A stretch of DNA of 64,000 nucleotides from contig JASANG010002125.1 of the NCBI GenBank assembly GCA_030248215.1, forward strand, positions 248,001 through 312,000, in the 5' to 3' direction. Position numbers and translations under genes: made by a program. The stretch is from Enoplolaimus lenunculus (Eukaryota; Nematoda; Enoplea; Enoplida; Thoracostomopsidae). The notes under the pieces are model-generated. The model did not search any database and was not told the origin of the DNA. It saw only the letters and a program-made list of their open reading frames with translations. Below, piece after piece: positions 38,101-44,600 of this stretch (its first letter is position 1; every line of letters begins with the position of its first letter).

Positions 38101-38919
38101 CGTCTTCGCCTTCAAAACCAAAACCTTACCCTATGTAACCGGTGTGAGACCTATGGGTATAATGGGGCCCATTATATTAGGGGGATACGACATATGCTTT
38201 ATACTACTGTTACTGTCCTGTTTTGTACATTGGTTACGATTGCTTAGCATGCAGTTGTTAAAACAGTTAAAGCGTTTAATATTTGATTTTTTGTTCTTTT
38301 TAGGCAAAAACATGACGTTGCCCGTTCGGCAGCGAGTCAATTTACCAAGTCTGGTCTTCCAAAATCATCACAACCAATGCACGAATTCTTTAATCCGCTA
38401 TCAACGTCTTGTCAAAGTATTAACCCGACAAAGTTGCCTAACAGTTCAACCGAGCAGCTACCTACGCTTATCAATGGTGTTAAGTCAACAGATTCAATCC
38501 AATCTCAACCTACAAACACTTATCAGCGCTCAGAGCTTATGATATTTGAATCCGCATTGATACAAAATTCAAACTCCACCGCTCCTATGTCAACAGTCTC
38601 TGCAACCGCCGTTGCTTTAACGCCATTGGCTGATTCGGCACGAACAACTACGACAGAAGATCGAAAGCCAACGTCCCTTGCACAGAAGAACGACGAATTT
38701 GTGCGCCAAAATGCAAATTTATTCAGCAATGACGCTGACAACAAAGAATCGCAACCGGTGTCACCTTCAAGCTGCACGACCGCCAGTGAATCGTTTGCGA
38801 GCAAAGAAGAAAAGTTACTTATCGATTTCGAGTGCCCTGGTTCAAATCGCAATATTATTATTAATAACAATAATTGGGCACAAAGTGATCTTTCGTTTTG
38901 GCAAATGCTTGAAAGCTGA
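19538..38919 (+). CDS. Low-complexity trafficking-type protein, tentatively ArfGAP1-like C-terminal half (8 exons, 5' end not found)
   Basis: Exons 19538-19752, 20314-20391, 20868-20958, 21752-21808, 22686-22751, 37133-37299, 37950-38030 and 38304-38919 join in phase into 456 codons plus stop. There is no folded domain. The protein is rich in Ser, Thr and Asn, with an Ala/Lys-rich helix (FKIAETTASKAA), then VGSAGMNGWHSLGGSISG, resembling the second lipid-packing motif region of ArfGAP1 (VGSKGWRDVTTFFSG), an acidic DDDWNW patch, and a C-terminal LSFWQML. Clathrin-box-like stretches are LLDPI and LLIDF. An ArfGAP zinc finger would have to lie upstream and was not found, so the assignment is a guess. 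The 19538 exon has an acceptor before it, so it is probably not the first. The intron of 14.4 kb (22752-37132) could hide further exons. Confidence 0.6.
20041..20234. mobile_element. T8 element, shorter copy
   Basis: Repeats of GAGTTGATTAATCAACTC type and ends CAAGTTACAGTGTA. Lies in intron a-b of the ArfGAP1-like gene. Confidence 0.65.
20314..20391 (+). CDS. ArfGAP1-like gene, exon b
   Basis: Acceptor TTTTCAG, donor AG/GTTTGT. Encodes CIKWITGDRRIITALF among others; phase 2 in and out. Confidence 0.65.
20513..20818. mobile_element. T8 element, complete
   Basis: ACACTGTAAATTCCGATGAG at the left mirrors CTGAAATTTACAGGGTAT at the right. The inside is a series of GAGTTGATTAATTAACTC-type palindromes. 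A third terminus lies at 26085-26120. Confidence 0.7.
20868..20958 (+). CDS. ArfGAP1-like gene, exon c
   Basis: Acceptor ATTTTAG, donor CAG/GTATAT. Encodes an acidic Ser/Thr-rich segment; ends phase 0. Confidence 0.62.
21412..21612. mobile_element. T1 element with two TTAGGC arrays, complete
   Basis: GGCCAATGTTACTTTTAGGGG left, CCCCTTAAAGTAAAACTGGCC right; arrays in the CCTAAG sense split by CGTTGTAAAAATGTGTT. Confidence 0.85.
21752..21808 (+). CDS. ArfGAP1-like gene, exon d
   Basis: Acceptor TATTTCAG, donor GAG/GTAAAC; 19 codons, Thr/Ala-rich, phase 0. Confidence 0.6.
22218..22592. mobile_element. T9 element with internal 97-bp triplication
   Basis: Ends AGCCGATCCAGAAG and ATCTGGATCCGCCGCTG. 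From about 22227 to 22520 a 97-bp unit (starting GTCTGGGGCATACGCTC) is repeated three times with one or two changes, which creates the open frames here. Confidence 0.8.
22686..22751 (+). CDS. ArfGAP1-like gene, exon e
   Basis: Acceptor TTTGTAG, donor AAG/GTACAA; 22 codons of a likely amphipathic helix (FKIAETTASKAAVL), phase 0. Confidence 0.6.
22833..23006. mobile_element. CAGTGGCGGATCC MITE, second type
   Basis: CAATGGCGGATCCATGGGGG at the left and CATCCTGGATCCGCCACTGG at the right, with a GGGGGGGCCACCCCGG hairpin near the start. Termini of this kind are common in hAT-like non-autonomous elements (inference). Confidence 0.65.
23007..24050. other. Intron sequence, no exon seen
   Basis: Inside the long intron of the ArfGAP1-like gene. 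Holds a (TTTA)n microsatellite at about 23073-23106. Confidence 0.35.
24051..24246. mobile_element. T9-related element
   Basis: GTGAATCCAGATAGGACGC left, GTCAGAAATTACTGGATTA right, with CCTTACAATTTTTAC inside as in the other T9 copies. Confidence 0.5.
24483..24605. mobile_element. T4 element, decayed
   Basis: GGGGGACAAAGGAGGTACTC and the core GTTTCAACTCCGCTTGTAAG remain; the ends are eroded. Confidence 0.4.
24606..25636. other. Intron sequence, no exon seen
   Basis: C-rich stretch near 24770-24960 looks like an eroded element; the rest is featureless. Confidence 0.3.
25637..25799. mobile_element. T2 element
   Basis: GGTCGATCTATAGAACAGGG left, GTTCCGCCCCTGATCGCTTC right; its CCTAAG arrays are nearly lost. 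Confidence 0.65.
26359..26499. mobile_element. T2 element, short
   Basis: GGCCAATAACAGAACCGTAAC left, CCTGATCTATACGTGGGCC right, with only three CCTAAG-like units. Confidence 0.65.
26500..27420. other. Intron sequence with a weak coding-like stretch
   Basis: 27087-27404 (+) stays open for 105 codons with mixed codon use, but no family or matching splice phases were recognised. Confidence 0.25.
27430..27540. repeat. (TATA)n-rich tract
   Basis: About 100 bp of ATATATGTATA and TATATA runs. Confidence 0.85.
28359..28439 (+). pseudogene. tRNA-like sequence, degenerate
   Basis: GGCGCCATGGCGCAATCGG begins like a tRNA with a good A box, and CTGGTTCGATTG matches the B box; the outer ends GGCGCCA and TGTCGCC pair with one mismatch. 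The T stem does not pair and the anticodon stem is unclear, so it looks like a tRNA pseudogene or SINE head. Confidence 0.5.
28570..28757. repeat. TTAGGC arrays with an ACTTCTTGTAG linker
   Basis: Two TTAGGC arrays, each preceded by ACTTCTTGTAG and an AAAACTGGC motif; the linker occurs a third time at the end. No T1 or T2 termini are present, so this is a separate tandem structure. Confidence 0.75.
29066..29120. repeat. (TTA)n microsatellite
   Basis: About 18 units; it explains the poly-Leu and poly-Tyr open frames here. Confidence 0.95.
29619..29776. mobile_element. T4 element, reverse orientation
   Basis: GTCCCGTAGTCAGCTCACG left, TTCCATGGCTACGGTCCCG right, TTGACTTACAAGCAAG core. Confidence 0.65.
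30309..30482. mobile_element. T2 element, left end eroded
   Basis: AACAGTATTTTAAGCATATTC, CCTAAG arrays, then CTTAAGCTTTACTCTATTGC and CCTGATCTTTACATGGACC. Confidence 0.65.
30885..31090 (-). mobile_element. T5 element, divergent
   Basis: TTAACC-TTTTCTTATATGAAT left end; the minus strand keeps an A-box-like TTAGCTCACTGGT and a B-box-like GGTTCGAATC. The right terminus was not defined. Confidence 0.55.
31091..31616. other. Intron sequence, no exon seen
   Basis: A GC-rich stretch at 31350-31510 (GAGGGGCCC, GGGGGGCGCCG) looks like part of an unclassified element. Confidence 0.3.
31617..31780. mobile_element. T4 element
   Basis: CGGGCCCGTAGCCAAAGGA left, GAGCTGGCTACGGAGC right, core TTTCAACCTCTGCTTGTAAG. 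Confidence 0.7.
32040..32650 (+). mobile_element. T5 element with expanded inner repeat
   Basis: Right end CATGTGAGAAAGGG-TTAA and the tRNA-like module (A box TAGCTCAGTGGT at 32533) are intact. Upstream of the module the segment is amplified in tandem (see 32139-32533), doubling the element's usual length. The left end is diverged. Confidence 0.7.
32139..32533 (+). repeat. About 58-bp tandem repeat inside T5, 7 units
   Basis: Each unit runs from GTGTAAAATCTCCACAAGAC through CCCTCGGGCTCGAGCGTCAA to GCTCCTATA. Two units are shortened to GCGTAAAATCTTCACGTGAG. The last unit continues into the A box. Confidence 0.93.
32850..33100. repeat. Imperfect tandem repeat, about 55-60 bp
   Basis: Four blocks sharing TTTAAGCCAAAGCCCACCC and CAAGTCTCTTAGTCC, each followed by CCAGGCT-like sequence. 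Confidence 0.7.
33114..33172. repeat. Near-perfect 29-bp hairpin
   Basis: ATAGCCCAAGGCTATCACG... is followed, after a single central base, by its reverse complement with one mismatch (arms 33114-33142 and 33144-33172). On the minus-strand RNA the mismatch is a G-U pair. Confidence 0.9.
33548..33605 (-). mobile_element. T5 terminus fragment
   Basis: TTAACCTTTTTTGTATGAATA followed by TTTCAATTTCATCTGAGA, like the left end of 30885-31090. Confidence 0.5.
33846..34055. mobile_element. T12 element, longest copy
   Basis: GGTTGCGCTATACTCACCG left; GCC-rich arms; core TTTGCCTATATTTTTGTTAGC; several GCGGCGTGC blocks towards the right end. Confidence 0.6.
34381..34545. mobile_element. T10 element
   Basis: CAGTGCCGGTGGAAGCGCTC left, CCCATTTTGGCAAGCTAGAA inside, GGACCTGTTTGGGGGGG right. 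Confidence 0.55.
34744..34914. mobile_element. T4 element, complete
   Basis: AGGCCCGTAGCCAGCTCGC left, TTTGCTACGGGCCCG right; AGTTACAAGCAAGGTTGAAA core and a run of ten G. Confidence 0.75.
35158..35418. mobile_element. T4 element with internal duplication
   Basis: GGACTCGTAACGAAAGGGAG start and the core TTTTGCTTGTAAGTC. The block CTTGTATGCCCCTGCTGAAA occurs twice and AGCAAGG/GCAAGGTGAGCT two to three times. Confidence 0.55.
35580..35700. mobile_element. T4 element, left end lost
   Basis: GCCCCCAAGAAAATTTTCAAC, CTTGCTTGTAAGTCAGCG, right end GCTGGTGGCTACGGGC. Confidence 0.55.
35934..36143. mobile_element. T3 palindromic MITE
   Basis: CACTACAAAAAATGGTGAGT left, GTCATTTCTTGCAATG right; halves are complementary along nearly all of their length. 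Confidence 0.8.
36525..36733. mobile_element. T3 palindromic MITE, best copy
   Basis: CACTGCAAAAAATGGTGAGT left, ACTCACCATTTTTTGCAGTG right: perfect 20-bp termini within an almost complete palindrome. It lies 380 bp from the copy at 35934. Confidence 0.9.
36734..37132. other. Intron end, no element seen
   Basis: Leads to the acceptor of exon f. Confidence 0.35.
37133..37299 (+). CDS. ArfGAP1-like gene, exon f
   Basis: Acceptor AAATTTCAG at 37132 keeps phase 0 with exon e; another CAG 20 bases upstream (37112) would need phase 1. Encodes VGSAGMNGWHSLGG and the LLDPI box. Confidence 0.62.
37382..37559. mobile_element. T1 element, short arrays
   Basis: GACCCATGTTACTTTAAGGGG left, CCCTTTAAAGTAACATTGGCC right; two to three TTAGGC units in each array around AACTCATTTTTGCAACAC. 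Lies in intron f-g, 83 bp after exon f. Confidence 0.8.
37950..38030 (+). CDS. ArfGAP1-like gene, exon g
   Basis: Acceptor TTTTACAG, donor CA/GTAAGA. Encodes the acidic and Trp-bearing LLDSSDDDWNW. Confidence 0.65.
38304..38919 (+). CDS. ArfGAP1-like gene, last exon
   Basis: Acceptor TTCTTTTTAG; 205 codons to TGA at 38917-38919. Ser/Thr/Asn-rich, with FFNPL, LLIDFECPG and a C-terminal LSFWQMLES. Confidence 0.7.
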
Positions 38920-39412
38920 CATTACTTTGAAATTGAAAATTAATTTTTGACCAGTTCTGGTATTCACGTCTATACATTTATTTAATTATGTTTCAGATAC
39001 AACTGGAGGTTTGCCAAGGCTCCGAAACCCCAGTCTCGGTTTGAGACTTTTGCCGCAAGCTCCGGCGATTTCGGTACTGCGATTTTTCGTATTTTCTCAA
39101 AACCTGTACCGTTTAGCAAGTTGATTTCAAACATTAGGGTAGTTTTGAAAGCTGTATAATTGCACAGATATCTTAAAAACAAGCTTATCAGCGAATTTTT
39201 ATTAACGCATTTGCAATGCAAATACAACAACATTTTTGTATCCCAACTTTGTTTCACCTCCGGCTCTTGTTCCGGCTCCTGTTTCGCAAAATTTGTTGAC
39301 CTTTGGCTCCGGTTTTTTCACCTCCTCAGTCAACCTTCCGCTCAGAGTTAACTCCCAAAGCAACAACATCTAAACCTGTATTTTGTGAGTCGCTTACCGA
39401 TAATATTACATT
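38920..39412. other. Downstream flank of the ArfGAP1-like gene
   Basis: 3' UTR and beyond. The frames at 39160-39351 show no splice context. Confidence 0.3.
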
Positions 39413-39560
39413 TGGCCATCGTTCCCGTAAGGGGCGTAATAGTAGCATAAGCATATTCCTAAACCTAAACCAAGTTGTTACTACAAATCTAAAAGTAAAA
39501 CTATTAGGCGTAAGCAAAAATAGTCTCAAGATTAGGTTTAGTCTAGTGCATACCCGCAAG
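39413..39560. mobile_element. T1/T2-like fragment
   Basis: GGCCATCGTTCCCGTAAGGGG, GTAATAGTAGCATAAGCATAT, decayed CCTAAA units. Confidence 0.4.
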
Positions 39561-40025
39561 AATATGGAATACTTCTAAGAGGAACATAAGCCGGCCAAGC
39601 CCACAAAGATTACTAAAATTATATCTTAGCTTTAAATAGAATGTGTATTAAAATATGAAAATTGTTTTGCTCGGAACGAACAAATAAATCACTGTTTTAC
39701 CTAATTTTCGCTGGGTTCCGTATTTTGAACTGTAGAATTTTACCGTTTCATTGGGAAAAAGCGCTCAATACACGACACCATACTGTAATTTTCAGATTCA
39801 AATAAAAAGCGTCGTAAGAATAAACAATTAGCTTTCTATTTGATTCTTATAACACTAAAAGTTGATAAAATAGACAATAAAAACTGTCTAAAATTCGGTA
39901 TACTGTAGCTGAATTGTGGTTTAGAAAACAAATAAAGGCTGCTATACAATTCCCCCCTATTTCTGCAGGATAAAGCTTATGGTGCCGGTGCACTTAGAAA
40001 AATATTTTAAAGTCTATAGCGACCC

Positions 40026-40110
40026 TCAGGGTTGCGCTGTACTTTACTGAACCGGACGTCGGCGCGTGCCGGCGTCCGGCAGCGTGCGACGAGTATAGCG
40101 CAGCCCTTCG
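40026..40110. mobile_element. T12 element, minimal
   Basis: AGGGTTGCGCTGTACTTTAC left, CGAGTATAGCGCAGCCCTT right. Only the GC-rich arms remain, meeting head to head. Confidence 0.6.
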
Positions 40111-40219
40111 ACTTAGATAAAGGCTTACACAACGATTTAGAGTGGTGCTATACTCGACGTAGTCATGATATATAAACCTAAACATAGTGCACTTTCAGGA
40201 CCGACGTTAGAATATTTGA

Positions 40220-40370
40220 TGCCCCCAAACAGGTCCGAGGAGCCCCCAATAAATTGTTTCACAGCTACAATTTTTGGTCGCAAAAAATTTTCCGTTTGCA
40301 AAAATACGATCCCTCAAGGGTTCGGCCTCTCCCATTGTGAGGTTTGGGGAGCGCATCCGCCGGCACTGGG
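40220..40370. mobile_element. T10 element, reverse orientation
   Basis: GCCCCCAAACAGGTCCGAGG left, GGAGCGCATCCGCCGGCACTG right. Confidence 0.55.
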
Positions 40371-40411
40371 CTCCTCAAAGTCATACTACATACGTTTACT
40401 TTCAACAATTT

Positions 40412-40600
40412 GGGCCCATGTACAAATCAGGGGCGGAACGTTTTTCTGCTGCGGTAGATGCAATAGAGTAAGCTTAAGCTTTATACTAATTTTTTGCGTA
40501 GGCTTAGGCGTAGGTATAAGCTCAATCTTACTGCTAAGCGTAGACTTAGGCTTAGGAATACGTTTATAGTACTGTTACGCCGCTGTTCTAAACATAGGCT
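40412..40600. mobile_element. T2 element, reverse orientation
   Basis: GGGCCCATGTACAAATCAGGG left, GCCGCTGTTCTAAACATAGG right; TTAGGC arrays partly decayed. Confidence 0.7.
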
Positions 40601-41014
40601 ACCATTTGCTACAAGGTCATTTCTGCACTAAAAGAAACATGGGCCCAGCATATAAAAATACAAGATTTGCGGTAATACCAGATACATCACAAGTTAAGCA
40701 GATCCCACCGTTTAAGTTATTTAGCAAGTCCACGTTCACAAGTACGCAACCTGTAAAAACCATACCTGAAACATTCTTGAAACCGTTTGGTTCTTGTACA
40801 TTTTTCCTGTTAACGTTAAACAGTAAGGCTTAGACTTCGGCTAAGATTCTGGTTCAAGCAAACGCTTTTAGACAAAAGTTTGAGCTTAATAGGCTTGGGT
40901 AAGCCGTTTCTCAAAACCAAAGTCTGAGTTTAAGCGTTAGCTTGTGGAGGAAAAGTGTACAACAACAGCCCAACTTTTAAATATTTTGCTACCACCCTTA
41001 CGTATCAACAGGCC

Positions 41015-41220
41015 GGCCAATGTAAAGAACAGGGGCGGAACAGTATTTTAAGCATATTTTTGCCTAACCCTAAGCCTAAGCCTAAGCGTAAGCGCAAGAA
41101 TGAGCGTATTCCTAAGTTTAAGCCTAAGCCTAAGCTAAGCGAAAAAATTAGTCTAAACCTTAAGTTTCCTTCAATCTAGTCTTACAGAAAAACGTTCCGC
41201 CGCTGATGTTTACATGGGCC
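41015..41220. mobile_element. T2 element, complete
   Basis: GGCCAATGTAAAGAACAGGG left, CTGATGTTTACATGGGCC right, two CCTAAG arrays. Lies about 180 bp beyond the p24 stop codon. Confidence 0.82.
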
Positions 41221-41221
41221 A

Positions 41222-41382
41222 ACGGGCCCGTAGGGGTGGAGGGCTAGGGCGGTTCAGCCACCATGCAATAATTTTGGCTCCATGGAAAATTTTCAACCTT
41301 GCTTGTAAGTCATCAAAAACCTTTGTATGTCCGTCCGGAAAAATGTTTAGCCCTCCCAGTAAGGTGAGATGGCTATGAGCAT
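41222..41382. mobile_element. T4 element
   Basis: ACGGGCCCGTAGGGGTGGAGG left, GTGAGATGGCTATGAGC right. Ends 17 bp beyond the p24 stop codon, so it would lie in that gene's 3' UTR. Confidence 0.6.
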
Positions 41383-41398
41383 CATGAGTACCAAACGC

Positions 41399-41659
41399 TC
41401 AACAACTATGCGTAACTTCAACAGGACCCGATGTTTGATCAGAAAACCATTCAGATTCTTGTTTTTCAATCATTGCCCTGATATAGACAACTTGAATCAA
41501 GCTTGTCGCAACTAAAACCATACTAATTAGCGATGACCACATTGAAACGGAAAAATTAAGCTGCTTGCCGATTTCGTGCGACGACACTTGTTGCGTTGCT
41601 CCGAGTCGCGCAGAAATTGTATGCCGATGAATACTGCGACTGATTTGAACAAGCGATCG
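41399..41659 (-). CDS. p24 gene, exon 5
   Basis: Acceptor TATTTTCAG; 86 codons and TGA. Encodes the stem, the membrane segment (LISMVLVATSLIQVVYI) and the 26-residue tail. Confidence 0.9.
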   Translation of the reverse strand, partial: RSLVQISRSIHRHTISARLGATQQVSSHEIGKQLNFSVSMWSSLISMVLVATSLIQVVYIRAMIEKQESEWFSDQTSGPVEVTHSC

Positions 41660-44600
41660 CTGAAAATATCTGATGCATGAAACCTTCCCATTCCATATAT
41701 TCACTGCAAAAAATGGTGAGTTAAATTGACTCACTCCGAAATATGCTCTACGGAACCACACAAACTGAGTCAAATTCGACTCCGCCGGAGTTAAACGTGC
41801 AACTCAGTGAGTCGAATTTGACTCAGTTTATGTAGTCCCGTAGAGCTTATTTCGGAGAGTCAATTTTAATCACCATTTTTTGCAGTGTAGAATAGTATAA
41901 GCAAATCGGCACAACCTCAGCGTTTGAAAAGTTAGCTGCGTTGTCGGTTCCGCCTGAAGTTGCAGGGAAATTGCTATACTCAATGACTTATTGCTTTGTG
42001 CTTTGGCATGTACAGTTTTCGTTTTAAACTTTATTTTCAAGCAATACAGACCATTGAAAAGCATCAGAACATGGGTCTTAGTATAGATAAAGAACGGACC
42101 GTTTTCCGCGGGTCTGCAACAGAGTAAGCTTAACCTTTAGACTAATTTTTCGAGCCCGGTACATTGGCCAAAACATGTTACAATGTTTCTCGACAATCTC
42201 GTTTAATGCCTTCATTTTTAAATTTAATTTCGAAAACGAAATATATACTTTTATATACTGACCTCCGATCTATGAGTCCATTTGTCGCGTAATTGCTTCA
42301 AATCTTCACGAAGTGCTTCAAAATCCATGCCAACAAACATATCGATCATAGCATCAATGACAAAAATTGTACTTTCATTTTCAATACAAAATTCATAATT
42401 TCCTGATAAAATACTTAAGTAACAGTGCAATCATGATTAGAATGAGACGAAATTTAACTATACAAACTTTCGCCAATTTTATCCTAAATGCCGTCCCATT
42501 TTCGTGGGACAGCAATGTACCAGGAGTACACACTACAAATATATATAATTGGGACAGCGGGACAGTTGGGAAAGCGGGACAATAGGGACAGCGGGACAGG
42601 ACAGTTGGACAGTTGGACAGTAGAGGCAGTGGTACAGTTGGGACACCGGGACAGTTGGGACCGCGGGAAAGTTGGGATAGTTAAGACAGCGGTACGGTTG
42701 GGACAGCTGGGACAGAGGGGCAATTGAGACAGTGGGACAGTTAGGCAGTTGGGATAGCGGGATAGTTGGGACAGCGGGACAGTTGGGACAGTGGGGACAG
42801 CTGAGATAGCGGGACAGTTGGGACAGCAGGACAGTTGGGATAGATGGGCCCACAACAAGGAAAAGCTCCTCGACGTAGATAAATTTTAACACTTATCCTG
42901 CTCAGCGTCAGTGTTCCTTGAAACTGTGGATCAAGGCGTGCTGCATTCCCCCGAAAGGAAAGTAAAAACTGCCCCTGTCACAGGTGCATTTTTCCCCGTC
43001 CATTTCTCCCCGGAAAAATCCACCTATGTGCAATTTTCCCACCGGAAAAATCCACCTAGGTGCAATTTTCCCTCCGGAAAAATCCACCTATGTGCAATTT
43101 TCCCCCCGGAATAATCCAACTTGATACATACCAGGTAAATGCACTTGGGTTTAAATGAAAATCAACAAATCATTATCATCCAGATATTATAAAGTTGCTA
43201 CTATTCAATGCAATAAAATCGCATTTGGTGATGATTATATAAAAGAAGCTTAAAGTTCAATAATTCGGCAGGCACACTGCACAAGTTGTGGGCTTGATAC
43301 AAAAATCTCTCCTTTAAAGATAATGTATTTTAGAGACCCTTATAGGTCAGCTGAGACGCAAGATATGGCTATGCTGATGAAGCTTCGAAATGAACTTGAG
43401 CAAGAAGTTGCAAGTAAAATTAAGGTAGCTCAAGCAAAACAAAAATCCGCATACGATCGCAAACAGTACACTCGCATTTAGTGTAATCCTTGGTGGGCAA
43501 AATGGACCTCGATGGAATTTTTTCGTTCGGGGCGCAAAATACACCTAGTTGGAGTTTTTCCGCTGAAAAAAATGCAACTAGATAAAATTTTCCGGGCGGA
43601 AAATTGCACCTAGGTGGATTTTTCCGGGGGGGGGGGAAATGGACGGGGGGGAAAATGCACCTGTGACACCCCTACTACACCACATTTTCATTATATATAT
43701 TGGGGTCACGGCGCTATCGTAACACGGACCCAAAAATAAATAAATAAATAAAACGAAAGAAAAAAAGAAACAAAGACAGAAAAAAGTCGGATAATTTTTA
43801 TTTTCACTTTATAGACCGATTGTACAGATGTCACCGCACCCAGCGCCTCCGAATCTTAGTAGAAGTCAGGTTATAGTAGCTGGGATCACATTTCTGGTGT
43901 GAATGTGTGAGCTTTCGGGCTGCACAGAAATTTTTGGGTCAAGATCTTGGCGGAGAGACCCCGAACGGGCTGGTGTCGGCAGACACAGCCTTGGTTCGGA
44001 AGGTTCTGAGCTGGAAAGAGCAGCCCTTGAAGTATCGGCGCTTTGGAGAGTTGCTGCGTGGGTATGTGCACAGATTCAAAATCTGCTTAAAGTTTCAAAA
44101 AGTATAAACATTGCAGATTGGTCCTGGGTGAGCTGTGGAGGCTTCCGCAGCATAATTTATCTGCTTCGCGTTGCTTAGGCTTAAGCGATCCACCCGCATG
44201 GTGGGGACCTAAGCCTAGCTCCCTTTATATATAGCATTTATCACACACATTAAGTTGCACTAATTCATTTCAGACCGGTCTGTACTCTGTGTCTTAATTT
44301 CGTTCTTATTTTCCAAGTCTCGCTTTTCTGATGTCTCCGCTGGGTCGACCCGCCTTTTTCTTGGCTTCTTGAGTGCTGGTCTAGTCACCCGCGGGTCGCG
44401 TAAATACGTTGCTTAGCGTGCATAAGCAATGTGGAGTACGTATTTTAGCCCTGAAGTGAATTGGTGCTAGTTGAATATTAAGGGTATTTTATTGATTTAG
44501 CAAGTAGACCGCAGTCGAAAAGGAAATAGTATCGGAAATTTTACCCAGTTGATAAGTAGTCCGTGAATATTGATATCGATTAGAATTAGCAAAGCGTACG

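Noticed and set aside
42484-42892. Cys/Pro-rich minus-strand frames resembling a structural protein
   Set aside because: Translation of the GGGACAGTT minisatellite.
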